NCBI GenBank assembly: GCA_040880305.1
Contig: JBBDIP010000038.1
Span: forward strand, 1 to 23,682
Direction of reading: 5' to 3'
From: JBBDIP01 sp040880305
Lineage (GTDB): Bacteria > Bacillota > Sulfobacillia > Fermentithermobacillales > Fermentithermobacillaceae
Length of the DNA: 23,682 nucleotides
Part shown: positions 16,740 through 23,682 of the stretch, in pieces
Layout: every line of letters begins with the position of its first letter
Numbering within the stretch: position 1 is the stretch's first letter
The notes under the pieces: generated by a model
What the model saw: the letters and a program-made list of their open reading frames with translations, nothing else
Told to the model about the DNA's origin: nothing
Databases searched by the model: none
Made by a program: the position numbers and the translations under genes

Positions 16740-17870
16740 TTGGAGAAAGCCCGTCGCTACTTCGCCTTAGCCGGGGCGGTCTTGGGCGGCATCGCTGCTT
16801 TCTACCTGGTATCCCCTCTCGAAGAACTCCTCAAGAGAGAATTCCAGATCTACGAGTCAGCGGGCCTGATCGTGTTTCTTTCGGCAGTTTTCGCCGTAGC
16901 CTTCTTTTTCCTGGGTCCGCCGATGGCAAAACTTGCGATATCGGGGATCGAATGGATCGAGAAGAAAGTGGTGGGTGCCTCACTGCAGGATATCGTGGTC
17001 GGAGCGGGGGGTCTTATTGTCGGCCTCATAATTGCCAATTTATTGGCCCCGTCTCTCGCCAGCTTCCCGTTGGTAGGCAGATTTCTTCCGACCATCGCCC
17101 TCATTCTCCTGGGCTACATAGGCATAGCGGTAGCCAGGAGCAAGAAAGAGGACCTCGTAGCATTGAGTCCGGCGCGACTCAGGCAGGTCGTCCGGTCGTC
17201 CAGGGGTAGGCAGCCGGAGAGAAAAGGGGGAGACCTCCCTTTCGGGTCCTCCGCGCCTAAGCTCCTTGATACCAGCACGATCATCGATGGCCGGGTGATA
17301 GATATCTGCCGGTCGGGTTTCATAGAGGGCAAACTCATTGTCCCGAATTTCGTGCTGGACGAGCTCCGGCGCATCGCCGATTCGTCCGACAACTTGAAGC
17401 GGAACAAGGGCCGCAGAGGGCTGGATACTCTGAACCGGCTGCAGAAGGACGTCCAGGTGGAAGTCATGACCTGGGAGTGGCCCAGCGAGCCGGGCGAGGA
17501 CGTTGACTCGTTGCTCATTCGGCACGCCAAAACCACAGGTGCCGTGGTTATTACCACCGATTTCAACCTGGCCAAGGTCGCTGAGCTCCAGCAGGTCGGC
17601 GTGCTGAACATCAACCAGCTGGCCAACGCGCTGAAGCTGATGGTCGCGCCGGGAGACGAACTCATGGTGGAGATACACCGCGAAGGCAAGCAACCGAACC
17701 AGGGCGTAGGCTACCTCGACGACGGGACCATGGTAGTAGTGGAGCAGGGCCGCAGGTATCAGAACCAGACGATCATGGTTGAGGTGACCAACGTCCACTC
17801 CACCCCTGCCGGCAGGATGGTGTTCGCGAGGCCCAAGTATCTGGATAAGGCGGTCAATCAGAGTGAGTGA
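16740..17870 (+). CDS. Membrane-anchored PIN/TRAM-domain protein (YacL family)
   Basis: This protein of about 376 residues has four predicted membrane segments in the first ~140 residues, then a PIN nuclease-like domain starting KLLDTSTIIDGRVIDI (Asp177) with further acidic residues (LDELRRIAD, DVDSLLIRHAK, TTDFNLAKVAE), and a C-terminal TRAM domain (GVGYLDDGTMVVVEQGRR). This is the architecture of B. subtilis YacL, which lies in the same neighbourhood. A ribonuclease role is inferred from the PIN domain. I chose TTG 16740, 6 bases after AAGGAGGTG (16725-16733); a GTG at 16731 lies within that ribosome site. It overlaps ispDF by 8 bases. Confidence 0.9.
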   Translation: MEKARRYFALAGAVLGGIAAFYLVSPLEELLKREFQIYESAGLIVFLSAVFAVAFFFLGPPMAKLAISGIEWIEKKVVGASLQDIVVGAGGLIVGLIIANLLAPSLASFPLVGRFLPTIALILLGYIGIAVARSKKEDLVALSPARLRQVVRSSRGRQPERKGGDLPFGSSAPKLLDTSTIIDGRVIDICRSGFIEGKLIVPNFVLDELRRIADSSDNLKRNKGRRGLDTLNRLQKDVQVEVMTWEWPSEPGEDVDSLLIRHAKTTGAVVITTDFNLAKVAELQQVGVLNINQLANALKLMVAPGDELMVEIHREGKQPNQGVGYLDDGTMVVVEQGRRYQNQTIMVEVTNVHSTPAGRMVFARPKYLDKAVNQSE

Positions 17871-19044
17871 CCCGGTCTGGGTGGTTATCCCGGCCGGTGG
17901 ACGTGGCGTGAGGGCGGGTCTCCCCGTACCCAAGCAGTATATGGACATTGGAGGAGTCTCCGTCCTGGAGCGAACCGTCTGCAAGGTCGCATCTGTGCCG
18001 GGGGTCGCGGGAGTAGTTGTTGCCCTGCCTCCGGTCGGCCAGGACCCGCTTCCCCAAGTTGAGCAAGCGCGAAAGCGCCTCGCCGGTATGGGCACATCGA
18101 CGATCCCCGTGTTGCTGGTCCCTGGCGGCGAGACCCGGCAAGAGTCGGTCTACCAGGCGCTCAAGGCCGTGCCCTCGGAGGTCCCATGGATCGCGGTACA
18201 CGACGCCTCTCGGCCTTTCTTCAGCCTTGGGATGTTCGCCCGGGTGGTCCAGGCGGCGTTTTCGCGGGGGGCCGCCGTCTGCGGCGTCCCCCCGGTAGAT
18301 ACCGTGAAATCAGTGCGGGTGGGAGACACCCAGGACACATTGGTTGAGGCCACCCTCGACCGGGGCTCCCACGTGGGTGTCCAGACCCCGCAGGTTTTCG
18401 CGGGTCCGCTCATCAGGGAGGCACACGAAGCCGCACTCCGGGACGGTTTCACCGGGACTGACGACAGCCAACTGGTGGAGAGGCTGGGGCACGAGGTGGT
18501 TGTGGTGCCTGGAGAGAGAGCCAACTTCAAACTGACTTACCCCGAGGACTTTGCGTTTGCGAGAACCCAGGTCACAGGACTGGGCTTTGACGTGCATCCA
18601 CTGACGCCGGGAAGAAAGTGCGTCATCGGCGGGGTCGACATACCCTTCGAGATGGGTCTCTTGGGCCACTCCGATGCCGACGTCCTCTGTCACGCGGTCA
18701 TGGACGCCATCCTTGGCGCGCTCGGCAAGGGCGATATCGGCCAGTGGTTTCCAGACGACGACCCCAGGTTCGAGGGGGCCTCCAGCATTGGCCTTCTGGC
18801 CGGGATGTGGGATGACCTCAAGGCGTCGGCGGACTTCGTTAACGTCGACGCCGTCGTGATTGCTGAGGCGCCAAAAATCATGCCCCATGCAGCGAAAATT
18901 CGGGCAAACATCGCCCGGGCTTTACTTTGCAGCCCGGAGCAGGTCTCGGTGAAAGCCACCACAGCCGAGAGACTTGGGACGCTGGGCCGGGGGGAAGGCA
19001 TCGCAGCTTTCTGCGTGGTGACTTTGCGTAAGATGCTGCGCTGA
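17863..19044 (+). CDS. ispDF: Bifunctional IspDF: MEP cytidylyltransferase / MECDP synthase
   Basis: This 393-residue protein carries two enzymes of the MEP isoprenoid pathway in one chain. Residues 1-235 are IspD (PAGGRGVRAGLPVPKQY nucleotide loop, HDASRPF, TDDSQLVE, FKLTYPEDF), which makes CDP-methylerythritol. Residues from about 237 are IspF (GFDVHPL with metal ligands D243 and H245, GHSDADVLCHAVMDAILGA with H277, GDIGQWFPDDDP, ATTAERLGTLGRGEGI), which makes the cyclodiphosphate two steps later. The reading frame is continuous across the joint. The GTG start at 17863 overlaps the end of the YacL gene; the ribosome site is weak, in keeping with coupling. Most Firmicutes have separate ispD and ispF. 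Confidence 0.92.
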   Translation: MSDPVWVVIPAGGRGVRAGLPVPKQYMDIGGVSVLERTVCKVASVPGVAGVVVALPPVGQDPLPQVEQARKRLAGMGTSTIPVLLVPGGETRQESVYQALKAVPSEVPWIAVHDASRPFFSLGMFARVVQAAFSRGAAVCGVPPVDTVKSVRVGDTQDTLVEATLDRGSHVGVQTPQVFAGPLIREAHEAALRDGFTGTDDSQLVERLGHEVVVVPGERANFKLTYPEDFAFARTQVTGLGFDVHPLTPGRKCVIGGVDIPFEMGLLGHSDADVLCHAVMDAILGALGKGDIGQWFPDDDPRFEGASSIGLLAGMWDDLKASADFVNVDAVVIAEAPKIMPHAAKIRANIARALLCSPEQVSVKATTAERLGTLGRGEGIAAFCVVTLRKMLR

Positions 19045-19050
19045 ACAATT

Positions 19051-19138
19051 GGTAGCAGAATGTCATTTCACAACGGCTTCGCCGTTGCTTGCGACGCTGC
19101 AAAAGATCTGCTATCGCTCTGCTTTTGCATAGGAGGAG
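19051..19138 (+). promoter_or_regulatory. Structured 5' leader of thyX (possible pseudoknot)
   Basis: Three pairings stand out between the ispDF stop and thyX. P1: GGTAGCAGA (19051-19059) with TCTGCTATC (19107-19115), 9 bp with one G-U. Hairpin: CAACGGC-TTC-GCCGTTG (19071-19087), 7 bp. P2: TGCAAAAG (19098-19105) with CTTTTGCA (19122-19129), 8 bp perfect. P1 and P2 cross, so they form either an H-type pseudoknot or two exclusive states. P2 ends one base before the Shine-Dalgarno AGGAGGAG (19131-19138). No known riboswitch class was recognised. Confidence 0.45.
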
Positions 19139-19143
19139 TCAGG

Positions 19144-19980
19144 ATGCCAGAAACCACCGGGCAGGGACCGCAAGCTACGACCCTTAAGACAAAGATCCTG
19201 TACTACCCCTTCATGGGGACGACGACCAACCCTGAGAGGCTGGTCCTCTTGTCGCGACTCTGCTATTCGCCCATGAACATCGCCCAGTTGGAGGGTCTCG
19301 TCACAGGGGACAAGCCCAACGACCAAGCAGCCGGAAAGTTCATCCGGGGACTCATCGACAGCGGACACCTCGGGACCCTGGAGCACTGGTACACCACCTT
19401 CGCGGTCGAGGGGTACTCCAGAATCTCCAGCCAGCAGAACGACAGGCACAGGCTCATGAAGATGTTCAAGGACGCGGGAGTGATCTACTTCAACGACCCG
19501 GAGCAGGGCTCGCCTGACGTTTCCCAGATGCAGCAGTCCCAGAGGTATGTTAAGGAAGACAACTTCCGGTACGTGACCCCGCCCAGTTTCGCCGGCAAGC
19601 CCGAGTTCCTGGCGAGGTTCCGCCAACTCCAGGAGGAAGTCATGGACATCCAGCGGGAGGGCCTGGCGCTTGGCCTTCCTGCCGAGGACGTGAGGTTTGC
19701 CCTCACTAACGCCACAGAGACCCGGTTCGTCATCACGACCAACGCCCGGCAGCTGCGCCACATGTTCAACCTGCGCTGTTGCCAGAGGGCCCAGTGGGAG
19801 ATCCGCTCCTTGTTTACGGAGCTACTTGACGAATACAAGAAGATAGCCCCAAATATCTTCTACCGTGCGGGGGCTTCGTGCGAAGACTTGGGGTACTGCC
19901 CCGAGGGCAAAATGTCGTGTGGCAGGGCGCCGACACTTGAAGCGCTGAAAGAAGCCTACGAGAAGAGCAGAAACCATTGA
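19144..19980 (+). CDS. thyX: FAD-dependent thymidylate synthase ThyX
   Basis: This 278-residue protein is a flavin-dependent thymidylate synthase, making dTMP from dUMP with methylene-THF and reduced FAD. Typical segments are LCYSPM, LEHWYTTFAVEGYSR, QNDRHR (98-103), SQRYV, FRYVTPPSF, NATETRFVITTNARQLRHMFNLRCCQRAQWEIRSL, and the Cys-containing tail CPEGKMSCGR. The ThyX signature RHRxxSxxxxSxR is interrupted: 23 residues (104-126) lie between RHR and S127, where two are usual. S132 and R134 are in place, and Gln130 stands where Glu is common. The frame is open and the rest well conserved, so an inactive or displaced loop are both possible. ATG 19144 follows AGGAGGAG. Confidence 0.9.
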   Translation: MPETTGQGPQATTLKTKILYYPFMGTTTNPERLVLLSRLCYSPMNIAQLEGLVTGDKPNDQAAGKFIRGLIDSGHLGTLEHWYTTFAVEGYSRISSQQNDRHRLMKMFKDAGVIYFNDPEQGSPDVSQMQQSQRYVKEDNFRYVTPPSFAGKPEFLARFRQLQEEVMDIQREGLALGLPAEDVRFALTNATETRFVITTNARQLRHMFNLRCCQRAQWEIRSLFTELLDEYKKIAPNIFYRAGASCEDLGYCPEGKMSCGRAPTLEALKEAYEKSRNH

Positions 19981-20747
19981 ACGCCAGGCGACAAGACCAG
20001 GACTACATTCAGGTCTCGGGCAAGCAGCCAGTCAGCGAAGCTCTTTCCGGTGGTTGGCCAATTCGAGAGGTCTTCATCCGCTCCGGGGCCGAGGATGCGT
20101 TCACCAGGGAGATAAAGCAAAAAGCCTCCTCCCTTGGAGTGAGAGTGTCGATGGTCGAAGCCCCGCGCTTCGACCGCATGTATCCCCGGCAAAGCCAGGG
20201 CATTGCTGCGACGGTTCGGGAAGTCCCGATGAAGGGCCTCGACGAGGTACTCGAGGACATCCCTCCTGGACAGGATCCCTTCTATGTGGCTCTCGACGGC
20301 ATCGAGGACCCGCACAACCTGGGCGCCGTGACTCGCACTGCGCTTGCGATGGGCGTGCACGCTGTGGTTATCCCACGGCACCGGACGGCTTCGGTTGGCG
20401 AAGGCGCGGCCAAGTCATCGGCAGGGGCTATCTTCAAAGAGCCCATCTGCCAGGTCCCCAACATCCACTTCTTTATTGAATGGGCCAAGGAGAAGGGCAT
20501 GTGGGTTTACGGCCTGGACGCGGAAGGGCGGGACACTATATGGACCGCCGACATGTCGGGACCGGTCGCCCTCATCGTTGGTGGTGAAGGCAAAGGACTG
20601 GCCAGGCTCACCCGAGACCGGTGCGATGTGCTGGTCAGGATCCCCATGTCAGGGGAGATCGGGAGCCTCAACGCCAGCGTGGCTTGCGGGATGGCCATTG
20701 TGGAGATAAAGAGACAGAGACAACAAAAGGCCAGCGTAAAGCCGTAA
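19977..20747 (+). CDS. rlmB: TrmH/SpoU-family 23S rRNA 2'-O-methyltransferase (RlmB-like)
   Basis: This 256-residue protein has an N-terminal substrate-binding domain (SGKQPVSEALSGGWPIREVFI) and a C-terminal SPOUT knot with all three motifs: ALDGIEDPHNLGAVTRTA, VALIVGGEGKGLARL and IPMSGEIGSLNASVACGMAI. This fits RlmB, which methylates the 2'-OH of G2251 in the 23S peptidyl-transferase loop, although TrmH-family members differ in target. The TTG start at 19977 overlaps the thyX stop (TTGA) with GAGAAGAG upstream, so translation is likely coupled. In related Clostridia the same gene lies between thyX and sigH. Confidence 0.9.
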   Translation: MNARRQDQDYIQVSGKQPVSEALSGGWPIREVFIRSGAEDAFTREIKQKASSLGVRVSMVEAPRFDRMYPRQSQGIAATVREVPMKGLDEVLEDIPPGQDPFYVALDGIEDPHNLGAVTRTALAMGVHAVVIPRHRTASVGEGAAKSSAGAIFKEPICQVPNIHFFIEWAKEKGMWVYGLDAEGRDTIWTADMSGPVALIVGGEGKGLARLTRDRCDVLVRIPMSGEIGSLNASVACGMAIVEIKRQRQQKASVKP

Positions 20748-20757
20748 TCGAGACCTA

Positions 20758-20787
20758 TTGCTTTCCGCTAGTTTACAAAAGTATAAT
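20758..20787 (+). promoter_or_regulatory. Promoter of sigH
   Basis: TTGCTT (20758-20763) and a perfect TATAAT (20782-20787) are 18 bases apart, giving a leader of about 80 bases before the sigH start at 20875. Confidence 0.7.
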
Positions 20788-20874
20788 GGGTTTGTCCTGC
20801 TTTAGGATATGCAGGCTTCGGAGTTTCAGCGGGAGAGTTAGAAAGCTGCCAGGTAACCGGGGGAGGGGTGCTTT

Positions 20875-21552
20875 TTGGCTATTGGCCCGCAAAGGGATCT
20901 TTACTCGGCTTTCGAGATCCTGCAGGATGAAGAGGTCGTAGACATCGCACGAGCAGGCTCGGTCCTCGCGCAGGAGTATCTCATTAACAAGTATAAGAGT
21001 TTCGTGCGGGCGAAGGCCCGGTCCTATTTTCTCATCGGTGCGGACCGCGAAGACATTATCCAGGAAGGCATGATTGGGCTTTATAAGGCGATTCGCGATT
21101 TTCGTAGCGACAAGTTGGCATCGTTCAAGGCGTTCGCCGAGCTGTGTATCACAAGGCAGATAATCACGGCCATCAAGACTGCTACTCGGCAGAAACACAT
21201 TCCGCTGAACTCGTACGTTTCTTTGAACCGTCCGATCTATGATGAGGACTCGGACAGGACCCTCCTGGACATTATGCCTGGCACCCAGGTGCTCGACCCG
21301 GAGGAACTGCTCATTAATACAGAGGAAGTCGGGTCGATGGAGGACAAGATCACCGAGATCCTGAGCGATCTCGAGTGGCAGGTCCTGAACTCGTACCTGG
21401 ACGGCAAGTCGTATCTTGAGATCGCCGACGACCTGCAAAGGCACGTGAAGTCGATCGATAACGCTCTCCAGAGGGTGAAGCGCAAGCTGGAGCGGTACTT
21501 GGACTCCAAGAACGCCGTCAGGATAGCTCACGAAGAACTTATCATGCGATAG
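20875..21552 (+). CDS. sigH: RNA polymerase sigma factor SigH (Spo0H type)
   Basis: This 225-residue sigma-70-family protein has region 2 (LINKYKSFVRAKARSYFLIGADREDIIQEGMIGLYKAIRDF, given here only as a span, about residues 37-77), followed by SFKAFAELCITRQIITAIKTATRQKH and the region 4 helix-turn-helix (SYLEIADDLQRHVKSIDNALQRVKRKLERYL). This is the SigH pattern, the sigma factor for the transition to stationary phase and early sporulation. The TTG at 20875 follows the strong G-rich ribosome site GGGGGAGGGG. It has its own promoter and a terminator, so it is monocistronic. Its place after rlmB matches clostridial gene order. Confidence 0.93.
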   Translation: MAIGPQRDLYSAFEILQDEEVVDIARAGSVLAQEYLINKYKSFVRAKARSYFLIGADREDIIQEGMIGLYKAIRDFRSDKLASFKAFAELCITRQIITAIKTATRQKHIPLNSYVSLNRPIYDEDSDRTLLDIMPGTQVLDPEELLINTEEVGSMEDKITEILSDLEWQVLNSYLDGKSYLEIADDLQRHVKSIDNALQRVKRKLERYLDSKNAVRIAHEELIMR

Positions 21553-21575
21553 ATGCATTTGAGGCGTTGAGGTGT

Positions 21576-21609
21576 AGCGGTCCGGGGGCGACTCCGGGCC
21601 GCTTGTTTT
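21576..21609 (+). terminator. Intrinsic terminator of sigH
   Basis: AGCGGTCCGG (21576-21585) pairs with CCGGGCCGCT (21594-21603), one T-G wobble, followed by TGTTTT. It lies about 24 bases after the sigH stop. Confidence 0.85.
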
Positions 21610-21646
21610 GGAGTACTGCCAGGCGTATCCAGGAGTATCCCCGGCG

Positions 21647-21675
21647 TTGACAGGCGCTTACAGGCACGTTACCAT
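21647..21675 (+). promoter_or_regulatory. Promoter of tRNA-Thr
   Basis: A perfect TTGACA (21647-21652) and TACCAT (21670-21675) are 17 bases apart, ending 24 bases before the tRNA. Confidence 0.78.
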
Positions 21676-21699
21676 GGGTTTGAGCATTTGCCACAATGG

Positions 21700-21774
21700 G
21701 CCAGCGTAGCTCAATGGCAGAGCCCGCGATTTGTAATCGCGAGGTTAAGGGTTCGATCCCCTTCGCTGGCTCCA
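21700..21774 (+). tRNA. tRNA-Thr (anticodon UGU)
   Basis: Acceptor stem GCCAGCG/CGCTGGC, D arm GCTC-AATGGCA-GAGC, anticodon stem CGCGA/TCGCG with loop TTTGTAA (anticodon TGT, reads ACA), and T arm AGGGG-TTCGATC-CCCTT region. Discriminator T, and CCA is encoded (21772-21774). A tRNA-Thr after sigH is also seen in related Clostridia, usually followed by rpmG-secE-nusG, which are not here. Confidence 0.96.
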
Positions 21775-21851
21775 AGTTATCCCCCGATATACACATGAGC
21801 TACGAGTTGGCGCTCCCGCGGGGCAAACTTACCCCGACAAGGGGGCGTTAG

Positions 21852-23207
21852 TTGTTGATGAACTGGATAATGAACAAGATCCTGAACCCCGGCTCCGACG
21901 AAGCCACCAAAGTTCTGCTCACGCAGGACTACCCCACGAATCCCTTCGAGATAGTCACCGCTGCGGAGAAACTGACTCCCAGGGCAATCATCGAGGCGGG
22001 GATGAGGGCCAACAAGGGGTCGGGCCTGCAGCGGCCCTTCGGCAGTCCGGTAGTCCTCTCCCCGTGGGAGAAGATCCTGCTAAACCCCAGGCAACTCTTC
22101 TGCCTCCCGACAACCTTGGTGAAAGAGGTCGACACCAGGGTCACCATCGGTCCCAATGCCAGGAAGCCCCTCAGACTGGACATACCCATCATGATAACCG
22201 GGATGTCCTACGGCGGGTCTCTCAGCCTGAAACTCAAGATGGCGCTGGCGAAGGGGTCGGCGATGGCGGGGACGTCGACCAACACGGGCGAATCGGCGGT
22301 GTCGCCAGAGGAGAGGCAACTGGCCAAGTATATAGTCGGGCAGTACAACCGAGGGGGCTTCATGAGCAAGCCCGAACAACTGAGCCAAGTTGACGCCATT
22401 GAGGTGCAACTTGGCCAGGGCGCGTTTGGCGGCGCCGTCGAGTCGACGATGAAAGCCGATATGGTGGATGAGCACCTGCGCACAACGCTCGGACTGAAGC
22501 GGGGGCAGGACATGGTCATCAACGCTCGGATGCCCGGGGTGACGTCCACCGAGGACGTTATCGACCTAGTGAACGCCCTCAAACGGGGGCACGACGTGCC
22601 GGTTGGGATCAAGATCGCCGGCACTGACTTCATCGAGCGGGAACTGGAAGTCATAGCCCGCACTGACGCAGACTTCATCGCCATCGACGGCTCGGAGGGC
22701 GGCACCGCGGTGGCGCCACCTACCCTCGAGGACGACATCGGACTGCCCACGCTCCACACCCTGGTGAGGACCATCGATTGGCTCGAAGAACAGGGCGAAC
22801 GCGACCGCTTCAGCGTGATCGCGGCAGGCGGTCTGTGTACTCCCGGCCACTTCCTCAAGGCGCTCGCTATAGGGGCCGACGCGGTCTACATCGGCTCGAT
22901 AGCGGTTTTCGCGGCAATAAACGCCCAGGTCACGGAGGTACTCCCGCAGCACGTGCCCGCCCAACTCGCCCTCTATCAGGGCAAGGAAAAGGATAAACTG
23001 GACGTCGACAAGGCTGCCGGCAGTCTCTACAATTTCCTCGCGTCGTGCAAGGAAGAAATGGTGCTTGCATGCCAAGCCATGGGGAAGAAGTCGTTTAGCG
23101 ACCTCTCCCGCGATGACATGGTCACCGTCGACAAAGACCTGGCAGAGTTCATGGGCATACGATATGCCGCATCGCACAGGCGCGAGAGGGTAGGCGCTAC
23201 TGTGTAG
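21852..23207 (+). CDS. Glutamate-synthase-like FMN-binding protein
   Basis: This 451-residue protein matches the FMN/synthase domain of glutamate synthase: PIMITGMSYGGSLS, the GTSTNTGESAVSPEE loop, IEVQLGQGAFGG, VGIKIAGTDF, FIAIDGSEGGTAVAPPT and VIAAGGLCTPGHFLKALAIGADAVYIGS. It lacks the glutaminase domain and, after GADAVYIGS, also the three-cysteine 3Fe-4S motif found in GltB and its short archaeal relatives. Its electron donor and reaction are therefore open; glutamate synthesis is only a family-level guess. The start is uncertain: TTG 21852 best fits AAGGGGG (21839-21845), with TTG 21855 and ATG 21858 as alternatives. No operon partner is visible. Confidence 0.82.
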   Translation: MLMNWIMNKILNPGSDEATKVLLTQDYPTNPFEIVTAAEKLTPRAIIEAGMRANKGSGLQRPFGSPVVLSPWEKILLNPRQLFCLPTTLVKEVDTRVTIGPNARKPLRLDIPIMITGMSYGGSLSLKLKMALAKGSAMAGTSTNTGESAVSPEERQLAKYIVGQYNRGGFMSKPEQLSQVDAIEVQLGQGAFGGAVESTMKADMVDEHLRTTLGLKRGQDMVINARMPGVTSTEDVIDLVNALKRGHDVPVGIKIAGTDFIERELEVIARTDADFIAIDGSEGGTAVAPPTLEDDIGLPTLHTLVRTIDWLEEQGERDRFSVIAAGGLCTPGHFLKALAIGADAVYIGSIAVFAAINAQVTEVLPQHVPAQLALYQGKEKDKLDVDKAAGSLYNFLASCKEEMVLACQAMGKKSFSDLSRDDMVTVDKDLAEFMGIRYAASHRRERVGATV

Positions 23208-23274
23208 ACGCCTACCGCGCAGTCGCGACCGGCAATCGCAGCTACCCACACGCCGCTGACCATGCGGGCGGAGG

Positions 23275-23631
23275 CTAATCCTTGTCGGTCTGGCTCCTGA
23301 TGGAGTTGAGTTTCTCTTTAGCCGCTGCCGAACCGGCCAGGAAGTGAGAAAGGTCGGAGCAGGCATAGTCGGGGCAGTACGCGCAGTTGGGATAGCCCTT
23401 CGTGGTTCCGCATGCCCTCACCGGGCACTCGTTGCAGTAGCCGCCGAGCCTGGCGCCCTCCTGCGGTTGGCACCCATCGCAGATGCAGTCCTCGGGTTTG
23501 ATCGAGAGCCCCAGCTCTTTCGACCAGGTCTCGGCCGTCTTCTTCAGCCCTTCCTGGTCATCGGCCTGCGTGGCTATGTACGCGGGACAGGCGGCGCAGT
23601 CGAGACCGCAGAACGCGATGTTGTTCTTCAT
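23275..23631 (-). CDS. Cys-rich DUF3795-type protein
   Basis: This 118-residue protein has twelve cysteines. It opens NIAFCGLDCAACPAYIAT, the hallmark of DUF3795-like proteins, then CICDGC, YCNECPVRAC and CAYCPDYACSDL. The spacing suggests zinc or iron-sulfur binding, but no biochemical function is established to my knowledge. I chose ATG 23631, 6 bases after GGAGGTG on the minus strand; the in-frame GTG at 23640 overlaps that site. A TATGAT -10 candidate lies near the right edge with its -35 at or beyond the edge. The gene converges on the glutamate-synthase-like gene with no clear terminator in the 67-base gap. Confidence 0.85.
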   Translation of the reverse strand: MKNNIAFCGLDCAACPAYIATQADDQEGLKKTAETWSKELGLSIKPEDCICDGCQPQEGARLGGYCNECPVRACGTTKGYPNCAYCPDYACSDLSHFLAGSAAAKEKLNSIRSQTDKD

Positions 23632-23682
23632 TCTGAACACCTCCGCGAACTAATGTTCGACTCCATCATACCCGGGTGCCGC

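Noticed and set aside
17040..18095. 351-residue minus-strand frame opposite yacL and ispDF
   Set aside because: It crosses two well-supported plus-strand genes and shows no recognisable domain or ribosome site.
21542..21796. 84-residue minus-strand frame over tRNA-Thr
   Set aside because: It is antisense to the tRNA and the sigH terminator; its KGIEPLTSRLQI stretch is the well-known false translation of a tRNA gene.

Overview
The window looks like chromosomal DNA of a fairly GC-rich, probably spore-forming member of the Firmicutes (Clostridia-like). The basis is the ctsR-mcsA-mcsB-clpC-radA block, followed by carD, a YacL-type PIN/TRAM gene, ispD/ispF, thyX, rlmB and sigH, an order familiar from Peptococcaceae- and Moorella-like Clostridia. 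A SpoIID/LytB protein and a SigH-type sigma factor fit sporulation. Strong Shine-Dalgarno sites, frequent TTG/GTG starts and tRNA genes that encode CCA also fit. I cannot name a species.

Layout. (1) 1-124: 3' end of a 5S rRNA and its terminator, so the window opens at the end of an rRNA operon. (2) 161-1011: a vapBC-type toxin-antitoxin operon on the minus strand, hugged by two 41-bp direct repeats (39/41 identical). (3) 1012-1357: a long intergenic stretch with a GC-rich hairpin, a cluster of DnaA-box-like 9-mers and a foldable leader. (4) 1358-9371: loosely linked genes: an exported BsuPI-like protein, a YtcJ-type amidohydrolase, an EF-G paralogue, spoIID-like (minus), a thioredoxin reductase and an RlmI-type rRNA methyltransferase. 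(5) 9386-15481: the CtsR stress regulon (promoter with CtsR box, ctsR-mcsA-mcsB-clpC), then radA. (6) 15485-16588 on the minus strand: a small MazG-like protein, tRNA-Ala(CGC) and carD. (7) 16641-20747: yacL, an ispD-ispF fusion, thyX and rlmB, tightly packed. (8) 20758-21774: sigH with promoter and terminator, then tRNA-Thr(UGU) with its own promoter. (9) 21852-23631: a glutamate-synthase-like FMN protein and, convergent to it, a Cys-rich DUF3795-type protein.

How the genes work together. CtsR represses the clp operon. McsB tags proteins with phosphoarginine, McsA assists it, and ClpC unfolds the tagged proteins for ClpP. RadA acts in recombination. CarD tunes RNA polymerase at rRNA and housekeeping promoters. 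IspDF supplies isoprenoid precursors, ThyX makes dTMP, RlmB and the RlmI-like enzyme modify 23S rRNA, and SigH drives early sporulation and stationary-phase genes.

I found no large undescribed multigene system. The best candidates for something new are small: the repeat-bounded vapBC cassette; a 12-bp perfect inverted repeat that would bury the radA start codon; a possible pseudoknot leader ending beside the thyX Shine-Dalgarno; and an apparent 21-residue insertion inside the ThyX signature motif.
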